Below are positions 37,822-45,163 of a stretch of DNA of 45,629 nucleotides, piece after piece (position 1 is the stretch's first letter; every line of letters starts with the position of its first letter). The position numbers and the translations under genes are program-made. The DNA comes from a virus. The notes beneath the pieces were generated by a model. That model made no database searches and was not told the origin of the DNA. It saw nothing but the letters and a program-made list of their open reading frames with translations. The DNA is taken from positions 1-45,629 of IMG/VR virus record IMGVR_UViG_3300047481_002084; one strand, 5' to 3'.

Positions 37822-38130
37822 CTACAGCGCGAAGCCGGATAGGGCGAGATTGCCTTTGAGGCGCTCGTACTCCTGGCCATAAAGGCTGGCGTTCAGACCG
37901 GTGCCGAGAGGCTGACCTGCCTGGCTGCCGACCTGAAGGCCGACCTGCATGACGCGGGTGGAGAGGATGTGAGCCGCCAGATAACTGACGGCCTCGGTGT
38001 GAACAGTGCCCCAGTTGGCCGCGGGGGTGGAGCGGCCCGCCTCCGTGAGTGCGCTTTGGACTACGGCGAGGGCAAGCTCACCGAACTCGGGAAAGCGGAT
38101 AAGGAACTCGTTGGAGGTGGGGACTGCCAT
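37822..38130 (-). CDS. Head-tail connector, gp6-like (102 aa)
   Basis: 102 aa. The F-L-I-R-F-P-E-F opening, A-L-T-E-A-G near 27-32, N-W-G-T-V-H-T-E-A-V-S-Y-L-A-A-H-I-L near 39-56, and a late Y-G-Q-E-Y-E-R-L are characteristic of the small helical adaptor (HK97 gp6 / DUF4054-type) that binds the portal ring. Starts 1 bp inside the end of the previous gene. Order among head genes agrees. Confidence 0.7.
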   Translation of the reverse strand: MAVPTSNEFLIRFPEFGELALAVVQSALTEAGRSTPAANWGTVHTEAVSYLAAHILSTRVMQVGLQVGSQAGQPLGTGLNASLYGQEYERLKGNLALSGFAL

Positions 38131-38543
38131 CAGCCGTTGCCCTCTGTGATGGCAGCGATGCGCTTGCTGATGGTGTTACGAACGCGGATGCGTTGCTCAC
38201 CGGACTCCCAGCGCTTGAGCTGAGCGACGTCGAAGCTGTCTTCCACGAGGCGTAGGGCCTGGGTCACAGGCATGTCCGCGATGGAATCCACGTCAGCGAC
38301 TGCTGCGGGGTCCGCCACAAAAGACTGCTCTTCTTCGACACGCAGGGCGCCGAGTTTGAGCATGTTCTTGACGACGTCGTAGCCCTTGATCTGCTCCCAC
38401 ACGTTCTCGGGGAAGTCGCGGTTGACACCGGACTTCACCTGGATGCTTTCCGGTTGTCCGTTGTGTTGGACAAACGAGAAGCCAATCGTGCACTCGGGGT
38501 CCATCGGAGGACTTTCGAGTTCGGGGCGATAGACGAGGATCAT
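38130..38543 (-). CDS. Conserved head-module protein of unknown function (137 aa)
   Basis: ATG at 38543 (M-I-L-V-Y-R-P-E-L) was taken because the upstream frame is a serine/proline/arginine-rich shadow. 137 aa with F-P-E-N-V-W-E-Q-I-K-G-Y near 47-58, L-G-A-L-R-V-E-E-E-Q near 67-76 and a helical C-terminus. Found after the major capsid protein and before the connector. I do not recognise it beyond a likely virion or assembly role. Confidence 0.6.
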   Translation of the reverse strand: MILVYRPELESPPMDPECTIGFSFVQHNGQPESIQVKSGVNRDFPENVWEQIKGYDVVKNMLKLGALRVEEEQSFVADPAAVADVDSIADMPVTQALRLVEDSFDVAQLKRWESGEQRIRVRNTISKRIAAITEGNG

Positions 38544-38595
38544 GATCAGAGAGGTGAAAGAGCCAACAAAGCAAGCGCGGAGCTGCAGGCCTGGA

Positions 38596-39513
38596 TCAGG
38601 CCTTCTCGAGCACGATGGCGCTCTTGGGGTAGTAGAGCGCGAGGCCGCCGATGCGCGCGTGGGCGGCGACGGTGAACTCGAGCTCGGCACGCACGGGCGG
38701 GAAGAACTCGAGGGGCTGCGGAACGTGCAGCTGCAGCTTGTCGGGGCTGCGGTCGTAGCAGATCACGCGGTCCTTCGAGAGGACGCCGCCGGACTTGGAG
38801 GCTTCGAGCTCGTTGATGGGCTCGATGGCGGTGATCATGGGGTTGGTGCGCAGGAAGAACTCCATCACCGTGGTGTCGGAGGTGGTGCTGCGCGGGGTGG
38901 TGGAGATGATGCGGTACACGTTGTAGGGCACCAGCATCGTGTTGGGCATCTCCTTCATGTTGCTGTTCTGCACGATCCGCGTGGCGGGCTCGTTGAGCAG
39001 TTGCAGCATCTCGTCGGTGGTGATGTCCGCGGTGTCGAACCAATGGTCCGGCACCAGCTTGTCCACCTGGTTGTTGTTGAAGAAGCCTTTCATGCCGGAG
39101 GGGGCATCGCCGAAGTAGGCGATCTCCTGCACTTTCTCCTCGTAGGCGCGGCGCACGGCGTTGGCGCGGCGCTGCTCCAGGTTCATGCCGGGCACCATGG
39201 CGGCGGCACGGGTTTCCTGGACGGTGTAGGCGAAGGAAGCGCCGAGGCTGCGAACCGGGTGGGTGACTTCCTTGCGGAGCACGTCAGCGCGGGGCAGGTC
39301 CTGGGCTTTGTCGCCGATCACCTTCATCGAGCCTTGCTTGTCGAAGACGCGATAGGTGAAGGAATCAGCGCCGTTGCCGACCTCGGAGGAGACGGGGATA
39401 ACAGTGCTGTACTTGATGTCGGCGTACTCGACTTCAAACGCGCGGGCCAGGATGGATTCCAGCTCGCGGGCAAGAAAGAGGCCGACCGAGTCGTTACGGA
39501 TTTCGGTGGTCAT
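38596..39513 (-). CDS. Major capsid protein (DUF2184-type, HK97 fold; 305 aa)
   Basis: ATG at 39513 (M-T-T-E-I-R-N-D-S-V-G-L-F-L-A-R-E-L-E) chosen over an upstream shadow extension. The 305-aa protein contains F-A-Y-T-V-Q-E-T-R-A-A and A-V-R-R-A-Y-E-E-K-V-Q-E-I-A-Y-F-G, then P-L-E-F-F-P-P-V-R-A-E-L-E-F near the end, as in DUF2184 family coat proteins. It follows decoration-like and protease/scaffold genes in the usual order, so it should form the shell. Confidence 0.85.
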   Translation of the reverse strand: MTTEIRNDSVGLFLARELESILARAFEVEYADIKYSTVIPVSSEVGNGADSFTYRVFDKQGSMKVIGDKAQDLPRADVLRKEVTHPVRSLGASFAYTVQETRAAAMVPGMNLEQRRANAVRRAYEEKVQEIAYFGDAPSGMKGFFNNNQVDKLVPDHWFDTADITTDEMLQLLNEPATRIVQNSNMKEMPNTMLVPYNVYRIISTTPRSTTSDTTVMEFFLRTNPMITAIEPINELEASKSGGVLSKDRVICYDRSPDKLQLHVPQPLEFFPPVRAELEFTVAAHARIGGLALYYPKSAIVLEKA

Positions 39514-39529
39514 GGGAGGGGCTCCGGGA

Positions 39530-40150
39530 TCAGGTGTCGGCGGTGAAGGTGATCCCCGGGATGTCGATCTCGAGGAGGACCAGGCCGGCGCCACTGGTTT
39601 CAGACAGCCAGCGAGCTCCGCCAGTCATGGCGAAGGTCTTGTTGGCCACGGCGGTCTTGGTGAAGCGACCCACGTAGGCACCGGTGACGGTGGACGAGTG
39701 GTCGACGCCAAAGAAGCGCACTGCGTCACCGAGGGCGATGGCGGCGGTGCTGTAGACCCAGACGACGCCTTTGGAGACGACGTTCATGGTCTTGCCGTCG
39801 GGGTAGCCCACGCGGAGGGAGCCGTCGCCGATGACGTTGGTGGGGTTGGGGGTGTAGGCGGAGCTGCCGCCGACGCCCTCGAAGGTCAGACCGTCAACAG
39901 CGAGGCCCACAACGCCGGTGCCGCTGGTGGCCAGCAGGACGGCGAAGGGATCGTTACCAACGGGGTCGTTGTCGGTGGCAACCAGGGAGCCGAAGGGGAT
40001 GGCGACGCCGGACTGGTTGTAGTAGCTGCGGGACACATAGGCCTGCAGGTCAGCGATCATGCCCTCGTGGCCCACGGTCAGCTCCAGGGGATAGCTGCCT
40101 TGAGCACCGGTCGGGTTGCTGACAACGGTGGGGGTGAAAGAAACGGCCAT
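39530..40150 (-). CDS. Capsid decoration or cement protein candidate (206 aa)
   Basis: 206 aa, strand-rich and glycine-rich: M-A-V-S-F-T-P-T-V-V-S-N-P-T-G-A-Q-G-S-Y then S-G-V-A-I-P-F-G-S-L-V near 45-56, G-K-T-M-N-V-V-S-K-G-V-V-W-V-Y near 118-132 and G-D-A-V-R-F-F near 141-147. The G-x-V-W-V-x-x-x-x-x-x-x-G-D-x-V-R pattern is what structural cement proteins next to the coat gene show. Between protease/scaffold and coat genes. Confidence 0.65.
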   Translation of the reverse strand: MAVSFTPTVVSNPTGAQGSYPLELTVGHEGMIADLQAYVSRSYYNQSGVAIPFGSLVATDNDPVGNDPFAVLLATSGTGVVGLAVDGLTFEGVGGSSAYTPNPTNVIGDGSLRVGYPDGKTMNVVSKGVVWVYSTAAIALGDAVRFFGVDHSSTVTGAYVGRFTKTAVANKTFAMTGGARWLSETSGAGLVLLEIDIPGITFTADT

Positions 40151-40162
40151 TGGAGGTACTCC

Positions 40163-41440
40163 TTACTTGGTGGCGGTGAGGGGACGTTTCCAGGCGTCAA
40201 CCGTGCGGCTGCGGTAGGCAGCGATGGGGTTGGCGGTGGACTGGCCGGCACCTTTCAGCGCATCACGCAGGGCGGTGGTGCTGTCGGCGCGGTCGGAATC
40301 GGCGTCCTCTTTGGTCTCCTCGTCGCCTTCGGCGGAGTCGTCCTCGGAGTCGGCGTCTTCGTCGCCTTCGGCGTCAGCGCGAGCGGCGAGGATGCCTTCA
40401 ACCACGCCCTGGATGTAGGCGGGTTCGGCGTCTCCGCGCGGGGCGGAGCCGGTGAGGTTCTCGAAGGCCTGTACGTACAGGGAGGCGTCGTCGATGCCGT
40501 CGAACTTGAAGTCCTCGGTGAACGCGGGGGCGAGTCGCTGCAGCGTGGCGAGGCGCTCGGCGACGAGCTGGTCGAGCTCGGCGGTATCGATGCGGGCTTC
40601 GGTGGAGGCAGCGAGCTGCTCCTCGAGAGCGTCGGCGCGACCTTCAGCGGCCTCTTTGTCGTAGGCCAGAGCGTCGAAATCGGCCTGCAGAGAATCGAGC
40701 TTGGTGGCAAGCTCGTCGCGCTCGGTGGTGAGGGCTTGCAGTTGGCGCCCCATGTCCCGGGAGTAGGACTGGACCGCGCTGGCTGCTTCTGCGGGCAGAT
40801 CGATCTCCAGGCCGTCGAGTTTGACGGTTGCCATAACGGGAGATGCAGTTGAACTGGACTGGGGCGCCATTTCGTGCTCGGGGAAGGCGGCTACAGCATC
40901 GGCTGCATCCATTCGGTCGAGCAAGAGTCGTACCTCCGGGCCAGCCCGGCCGCGGGGGACAATGGCGATGTGGTTCACCCGGATGTTGCGCTGGACGCCG
41001 GCGTACTCTTCGCCCTCGGGGGTGATCCCGGGGGTCGGGTCGAAGTCGACTTTGTAGCCGGCGGATACCTCGGTGGCATCCTTGCGCTTGATCTTCTCGA
41101 TGGCGTCGGCGTCGGTGACGACGAGCGCGACTTCGACAAAACCGTCGTTGTACCGGACCTGGCTACCGGAGTAGCCGACCTGGAACTGTTTGGTGTTGGC
41201 GGAGTCGAGAAGAACAGGTGGGTGACCCCACGTTGCGGGCTTCATGCCGAACGTGGAGAGGGAGTCCGGGCTACTGACCTCCTCCGGAGGGCGGTATTCA
41301 CGGACTTGGGAGCCATCAGCACGGCGGTAGAGCTGTGTGCCCGAGCGGGCAGCACGGCACCAGACCCGGAGGTAGCCCTCTGGGGTGGTCTCGCTGCCAG
41401 TTATGGGAGCGAAGTCGTACCTGGATACTGATGTTTCCAT
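40163..41440 (-). CDS. Prohead protease (DUF2213-type) fused to scaffold-like coiled coil (425 aa)
   Basis: 425 aa. The N-terminal half (1-180) has R-Y-D-F-A-P-I, T-P-E-G-Y-L-R-V, Y-R-P-P-E-E-V, W-G-H-P-P-V-L-L, Y-N-D-G-F-V-E-V-A-L-V-V and V-N-H-I-A-I-V-P-R-G-R-A-G, the DUF2213 pattern. The second half is coiled coil (about 230-290) and then an extremely acidic segment (about 355-390), as in scaffolds. A single protein would thus direct shell assembly and later remove itself. It is followed by decoration and coat genes. Confidence 0.8.
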   Translation of the reverse strand: METSVSRYDFAPITGSETTPEGYLRVWCRAARSGTQLYRRADGSQVREYRPPEEVSSPDSLSTFGMKPATWGHPPVLLDSANTKQFQVGYSGSQVRYNDGFVEVALVVTDADAIEKIKRKDATEVSAGYKVDFDPTPGITPEGEEYAGVQRNIRVNHIAIVPRGRAGPEVRLLLDRMDAADAVAAFPEHEMAPQSSSTASPVMATVKLDGLEIDLPAEAASAVQSYSRDMGRQLQALTTERDELATKLDSLQADFDALAYDKEAAEGRADALEEQLAASTEARIDTAELDQLVAERLATLQRLAPAFTEDFKFDGIDDASLYVQAFENLTGSAPRGDAEPAYIQGVVEGILAARADAEGDEDADSEDDSAEGDEETKEDADSDRADSTTALRDALKGAGQSTANPIAAYRSRTVDAWKRPLTATK

Positions 41441-41526
41441 GCTTAAGAGCTTACCGGTTCTTGTGCGTTTGGTTAGGTTTATGCACAGAGCGGTTACAGC
41501 ACTTGGCGATTCATAGGCAGCTGACT

Positions 41527-41718
41527 TTGTGTAGGCGCATTAGAGCGCTACGGGAGTACCACAAGCTTACGCAGTTTGAAGTTGCAGAGAGACTGGGGAT
41601 TAGTCAAGCTGCATATTCGAGGTTAGAGAAAGGTGAGGTAGAGGTTTCAGTAATGAAGTTGATAGCGCTGAGCGAAGTCTATGATGTAAGGCTGCAGGAG
41701 CTTGTAAAAGATATTTGA
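41527..41718 (+). CDS. Small XRE-type regulator on the opposite strand of the head module
   Basis: The frame is open further left, but that part is shadow of the protease gene; the domain begins with C-R-R-I-R-A-L-R at a TTG (41527) and gives 63 aa. The helix-turn-helix L-T-Q-F-E-V-A-E-R-L-G-I-S-Q-A-A-Y-S-R-L-E-K-G is complete. DNA is AT-richer than its neighbours, and its TGA stop abuts the TCA (stop) of the convergent virion gene in a TGATCA. It looks like an inserted extra gene (moron) that could help keep the prophage silent. Confidence 0.75.
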   Translation: MCRRIRALREYHKLTQFEVAERLGISQAAYSRLEKGEVEVSVMKLIALSEVYDVRLQELVKDI

Positions 41719-42984
41719 TCAGACGATTTCGAACCAGGCCAGATCGAGGAACAGTTTGGCGGCGTCGTTGGTGGGAACAGCTGCAATGAGGAGGACGTCG
41801 CTGGTGCCGGAGATGGTGCGGCCAAGCTGGAAGTTGAAGTCCGTGATGCTGCCGAGGTCGAGGGACGACGAGCTCGTGAGGTAGCCGCCGGCGATCTCGG
41901 TGCCACCGGTGAAGCTGCTGATGGTGGTGTTGTACTGGACGTTGTTGTTGAAGTGCGTGGACCAGGTACCGCCTGTGATGGTGGGGTTCAGGAGTACCTG
42001 GTACTGGACGATGTCGAGCTTGTTGTTGGTGGTCTGCTCGACAGCGGCGCTGACATTGGAGGGGACGATCACGCTGTCCAGGCGCGTGCTGTTGAGGCGG
42101 ATCGCCATGATTGGGTAGCTGGTGCCAGCGGTCGCGAGCGTGATGGCGGTAGATCCGGTGGAGAGGTTGTAGCGGCGGCTGAAGCCTTCGTATCCGCCCT
42201 CGGAGGCGACGGTGGCGCAGATCTGCTTGGCGGTTGCGGAAGCGGCGGTGGTGCCTGTGTTCTCGATCTCCTGGCGGAGGGGGAGAACAGCGGTGGTCAT
42301 GTAGCTGGTCGTGTTGATGTTGTCGCCGTGGAAGGTGTGGGCGATCACCATGCGGCCGTCGACGACGAAGCCGCAGCGGACGTCGCCGACGCCAAGCCAC
42401 TCGATGTCGATCCAGGAGATCTGGGTTTTGGCGAGGTCTAGGGTGCGGCCGGACAGGCCTGTGCCGTCGAGCTTGTCACCGTTCCAGTCGGCTTGGGCGA
42501 TGCGGGTGTTGACCACACTGCCAGTGACGTAGCTGCGGCGGACGAGGTAGGTGGTGGTGCCGTCGCTCTCGAGGTAGATGCCGTTCTGGGTGCTGAAGTA
42601 GCCGATGCGTTGGCGCAGGTTGGCCTGGGCAGTGGCGAAGGCGAAGGACGTCATCACCAGCAGTGATTTGCCGGGCTGGTAGGGGAAGACGCGCTTGGTT
42701 TCGCGATAGACGTAGGCGCCGGATGTGGTGGGAACGGTGAGATTGATGGAGCTTTCGTTAGCGACGTATGTCTTAGAGGCGCCACCGTTTAGTGCAGTGT
42801 CCCATTTGTCGTTTTCTTGATAGCGATGCTGGCTATCGAAGATGGTGAATGGGGAGCTGGTGCGGAGGCGACCAAAGGCGTCTCCGCTGGTACCGGTATT
42901 GGCGAGTACGGGTACTGGGTATTCAACGTCGCCGCGAACGTACTCGAGTTCGTAGCGATCATTGTTGACGATTCGTTGGCCCAT
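41719..42984 (-). CDS. Virion structural protein (421 aa)
   Basis: 421 aa, begins M-G-Q-R-I-V-N-N-D-R-Y-E-L-E-Y-V-R-G-D, with strands throughout: G-D-A-F-G-R-L-R-T-S-S-P-F-T-I-F-D-S-Q near 33-51, W-I-D-I-E-W-L-G-V-G-D-V-R-C-G-F-V-V-D-G near 190-210, H-T-F-H-G-D-N near 215. From memory similar proteins are common virion components of marine phages. Placed between kinase and protease, so head-associated or a fibre/decoration. Function not further defined. Confidence 0.65.
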   Translation of the reverse strand: MGQRIVNNDRYELEYVRGDVEYPVPVLANTGTSGDAFGRLRTSSPFTIFDSQHRYQENDKWDTALNGGASKTYVANESSINLTVPTTSGAYVYRETKRVFPYQPGKSLLVMTSFAFATAQANLRQRIGYFSTQNGIYLESDGTTTYLVRRSYVTGSVVNTRIAQADWNGDKLDGTGLSGRTLDLAKTQISWIDIEWLGVGDVRCGFVVDGRMVIAHTFHGDNINTTSYMTTAVLPLRQEIENTGTTAASATAKQICATVASEGGYEGFSRRYNLSTGSTAITLATAGTSYPIMAIRLNSTRLDSVIVPSNVSAAVEQTTNNKLDIVQYQVLLNPTITGGTWSTHFNNNVQYNTTISSFTGGTEIAGGYLTSSSSLDLGSITDFNFQLGRTISGTSDVLLIAAVPTNDAAKLFLDLAWFEIV

Positions 42985-43019
42985 GGATAGATAGCTCTGT
43001 TGCTATCAGGCTACGAGCG

Positions 43020-44531
43020 CTACAGCGGGGTACCGAAGGGCTGCCGGCGCTCGCGGGCGCGACGGGCGGCGCGCTCGGGCTCTAGGGCTCGTTGCAGCTG
43101 CGGAACTTTGACCCCGAGAGCTTTGGCTGCCTCGCTCATGTTGATGAGCCCGCGCTCCATGGCTTGGCGCGGAGCTGTACGGGCGTTGGCCGTCAGGATA
43201 CGGCGGGTCAGGCCGGGGATGCGGGGTTGATCGGCACCGCTGACGAAGCGGGAGCGGGGTATGCGGTCCTCCGCGAGGAGTTCGCGCTCGAGTGCGTCGT
43301 GGTAGCGCTTGACTGCGATCTCAAAGCGCTCGGTGTTGTCTGCGCCGCCGTAGGTAGCAAGTGCTTTTGCCTGCTTTTCTACGTTAGCTAATACGCCTTT
43401 GTATTTGTTAGTAAAATCAGCGCCGCGTGAGCTAAAACCTAAGAAGTCGGGAAGCCTACCCATATCGTACATCAAATTCATTACGCCGTTGCGATAGTGT
43501 GCTGGCTGCCTGCCGTCGTGTAGTTCTGTGGCGTAGCCGAAGTCGATCAATGCTACTTTTTTGCTCTTAGCATTAACCATGAGATTTCCGTTATGGATGT
43601 CTCCGTGGGCTAAGCCGGCTGTGTGTAGCTTGCGGAACTCGCGCGCGATTTTTGTTTTAACAATTAGTGGTGCATTTGAAGCGTTACCGTATGAGTCGCG
43701 GTATTCCTTACCCAAAGTCTTGTAGCCCTTCATATGGGTCAGTACGAGAGTCTGCGATCTGACTTCGCCATCGATGTCTCTGACTGCTTGCATACGCAAC
43801 GGCGAAGGAACATTGACGCCAGCATGATCAGCTAGATCCAAGCGCCTGAACTCGCTGGCTACATCGTCCTCGTCGCCGTTGCGGAACAGTTTGATGCCGT
43901 ACTTCTCGGATGGGTGAACGAAGTAGGTGCCAAAAGCTCCTGCACCTGCTTGGCAGCGTGGTTGGTTGACGTAGCCTCCCGCAGATGCGAGGCCCTGGCT
44001 GCCGGTAGACACCAAGGCGAGGGCGTGCATAGCCCCGGTGGAAAGGCCGTACCAATCGGTATCGGCGTCAAATTTCCCCGGGGCTTGGGTCTTTCCCAGG
44101 CCACCGCCGCATTCAGCAGCGCGGCGGCGCTGGTTGATCTGGTCCTGGACATCCCACGTCTGGCCTCCTGCGAGGGCTTCGTCGACGAGGCGCTGAGCTT
44201 CGTCCTCGGTGAGCTTGGGGTTGTTCAGCTTGTTGGCGGGGTTTTTGTCCCACGCCTCTTTGGTCATGTACTTACTGGCGATGGCGGCACCTCCTGCTAC
44301 TACGCCTGCGACGAGAGCGACTTTAGCAGCTGTTTTGAGGGTTTCTGCTGTTATACCGCTTGCGTTTTTAGTGCATTTGTGCGCTTTGGGGATGTGGGAA
44401 TTGCCGCAGGGCTTCCCCGGGCCGCCGGAGGGGGCGTCGTTCCTTACCAGGCCGAGGACTTTCCCGGCGTAAGCGCGTCGTCGCGGCGGGATACCTTGCC
44501 GCTGCAGCGCCACTTGGTGCGCGACAAGCAC
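43020..44531 (-). CDS. Eukaryotic-like protein kinase with membrane segment, in the head module
   Basis: The GTG at 44531 gives 503 aa; the first ~30 residues overlap the previous gene and the true start may be downstream (GTG at 44513, or near 44450). Residues 40-55 carry C-G-N-S-H-I-P-K-A-H-K-C; 67-88 a hydrophobic segment (A-L-V-A-G-V-V-A-G-G-A-A-I-A). The kinase domain (about 196-420) is complete: glycine loop G-A-F-G-T-Y-F (198-204), K214 in Y-G-I-K-L-F, E227, catalytic loop H-G-D-I-H-N-G-N (309-316), D330-F-G. Resembles Bud32/RIO or WaaP-like kinases. Target unknown; a virion-borne kinase is unusual. Confidence 0.85.
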   Translation of the reverse strand: MLVAHQVALQRQGIPPRRRAYAGKVLGLVRNDAPSGGPGKPCGNSHIPKAHKCTKNASGITAETLKTAAKVALVAGVVAGGAAIASKYMTKEAWDKNPANKLNNPKLTEDEAQRLVDEALAGGQTWDVQDQINQRRRAAECGGGLGKTQAPGKFDADTDWYGLSTGAMHALALVSTGSQGLASAGGYVNQPRCQAGAGAFGTYFVHPSEKYGIKLFRNGDEDDVASEFRRLDLADHAGVNVPSPLRMQAVRDIDGEVRSQTLVLTHMKGYKTLGKEYRDSYGNASNAPLIVKTKIAREFRKLHTAGLAHGDIHNGNLMVNAKSKKVALIDFGYATELHDGRQPAHYRNGVMNLMYDMGRLPDFLGFSSRGADFTNKYKGVLANVEKQAKALATYGGADNTERFEIAVKRYHDALERELLAEDRIPRSRFVSGADQPRIPGLTRRILTANARTAPRQAMERGLINMSEAAKALGVKVPQLQRALEPERAARRARERRQPFGTPL

Positions 44532-45163
44532 AGCGGAGTGTTGCGATCGGGCCCGCTGCAGTCCTTGCCGTGGGACTTCATGTCGCCGAAGCTGCGGGCG
44601 CAGTAGCGGTCGCCTTTGGCGGTGCCGGGGGCGATGGTGTAGCCCTTAGCGCCGTAGCGGACGCGGTTCTTGCGGCCGGTCTCGGGGTTGGTGACGGTCT
44701 TGGAGTACTTCTTGCCGTCCTCGGCGTCGAAGCCTGCTGCCCAAACGTCGGTTTTGGAGCTCACCATGACAGGGGCGCCGGTGCGCTCCTTGCGTGGGTC
44801 TTCGCGGCGCTTGCGGGCGACGAGGCGGCGGCGCTCAGCAGGGGAAAGCGCCATCGCTTTGGCGGCCGGGAGGCATTTGGGCTTGCCTTCGCCCTCGGTG
44901 CGGTCGCCACAGGAGCCGAGGATGCGGCCGGTGCTGCTCATGCGCACCCACTTCTCCTTGAACCACTTGTCGAGGGCGTCGTTACGGAAGGTGCCGCCGC
45001 GCTTTTTGTACTCGCGGACCATCCAGGCGTTGGCGTAGGCGCTCGGGTAGATCTTGAACTTGCGTTTGGCCTCGGCTTTGACAGCGGCGTGCAGCTTGGC
45101 GTCGGCGAAAACGACCCCGCGGGCATCGGCGCGTAGGCGCAGGGTCGCGGGGGTGAGGTTCAT
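44444..45163 (-). CDS. DUF5872-like protein in the head module (239 aa)
   Basis: 239 aa. N-terminal segment (1-60): K-R-K-F-K-I-Y-P-S-A-Y-A-N-A-W-M-V-R-E-Y-K-style helix; then K-W-F-K-E-K-W-V-R-M-S-S-T-G-R-I and K-C-L-P-A-A-K-A-M-A-L-S near 66-107, which match DUF5872-type proteins of phages and large viruses. C-terminal cysteines (R-Y-C-A-R-S, K-D-C-S, L-C-L-S-R-T-K-W-R-C-S-G) form a second module. Basic and probably internal to the virion. It lies between the partial first gene and the kinase. Confidence 0.65.
   Translation of the reverse strand: MNLTPATLRLRADARGVVFADAKLHAAVKAEAKRKFKIYPSAYANAWMVREYKKRGGTFRNDALDKWFKEKWVRMSSTGRILGSCGDRTEGEGKPKCLPAAKAMALSPAERRRLVARKRREDPRKERTGAPVMVSSKTDVWAAGFDAEDGKKYSKTVTNPETGRKNRVRYGAKGYTIAPGTAKGDRYCARSFGDMKSHGKDCSGPDRNTPLCLSRTKWRCSGKVSRRDDALTPGKSSAW

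Noticed and set aside
38542-39546. Plus-strand frame of 334 codons
   Set aside because: Gly/Val/His-rich translation antisense to the major capsid gene, with no motifs.
39356-40852. Long plus-strand frame of about 500 codons
   Set aside because: It is glycine/valine-rich and lies opposite the decoration and protease genes; it is the GC-driven shadow of the real leftward genes.
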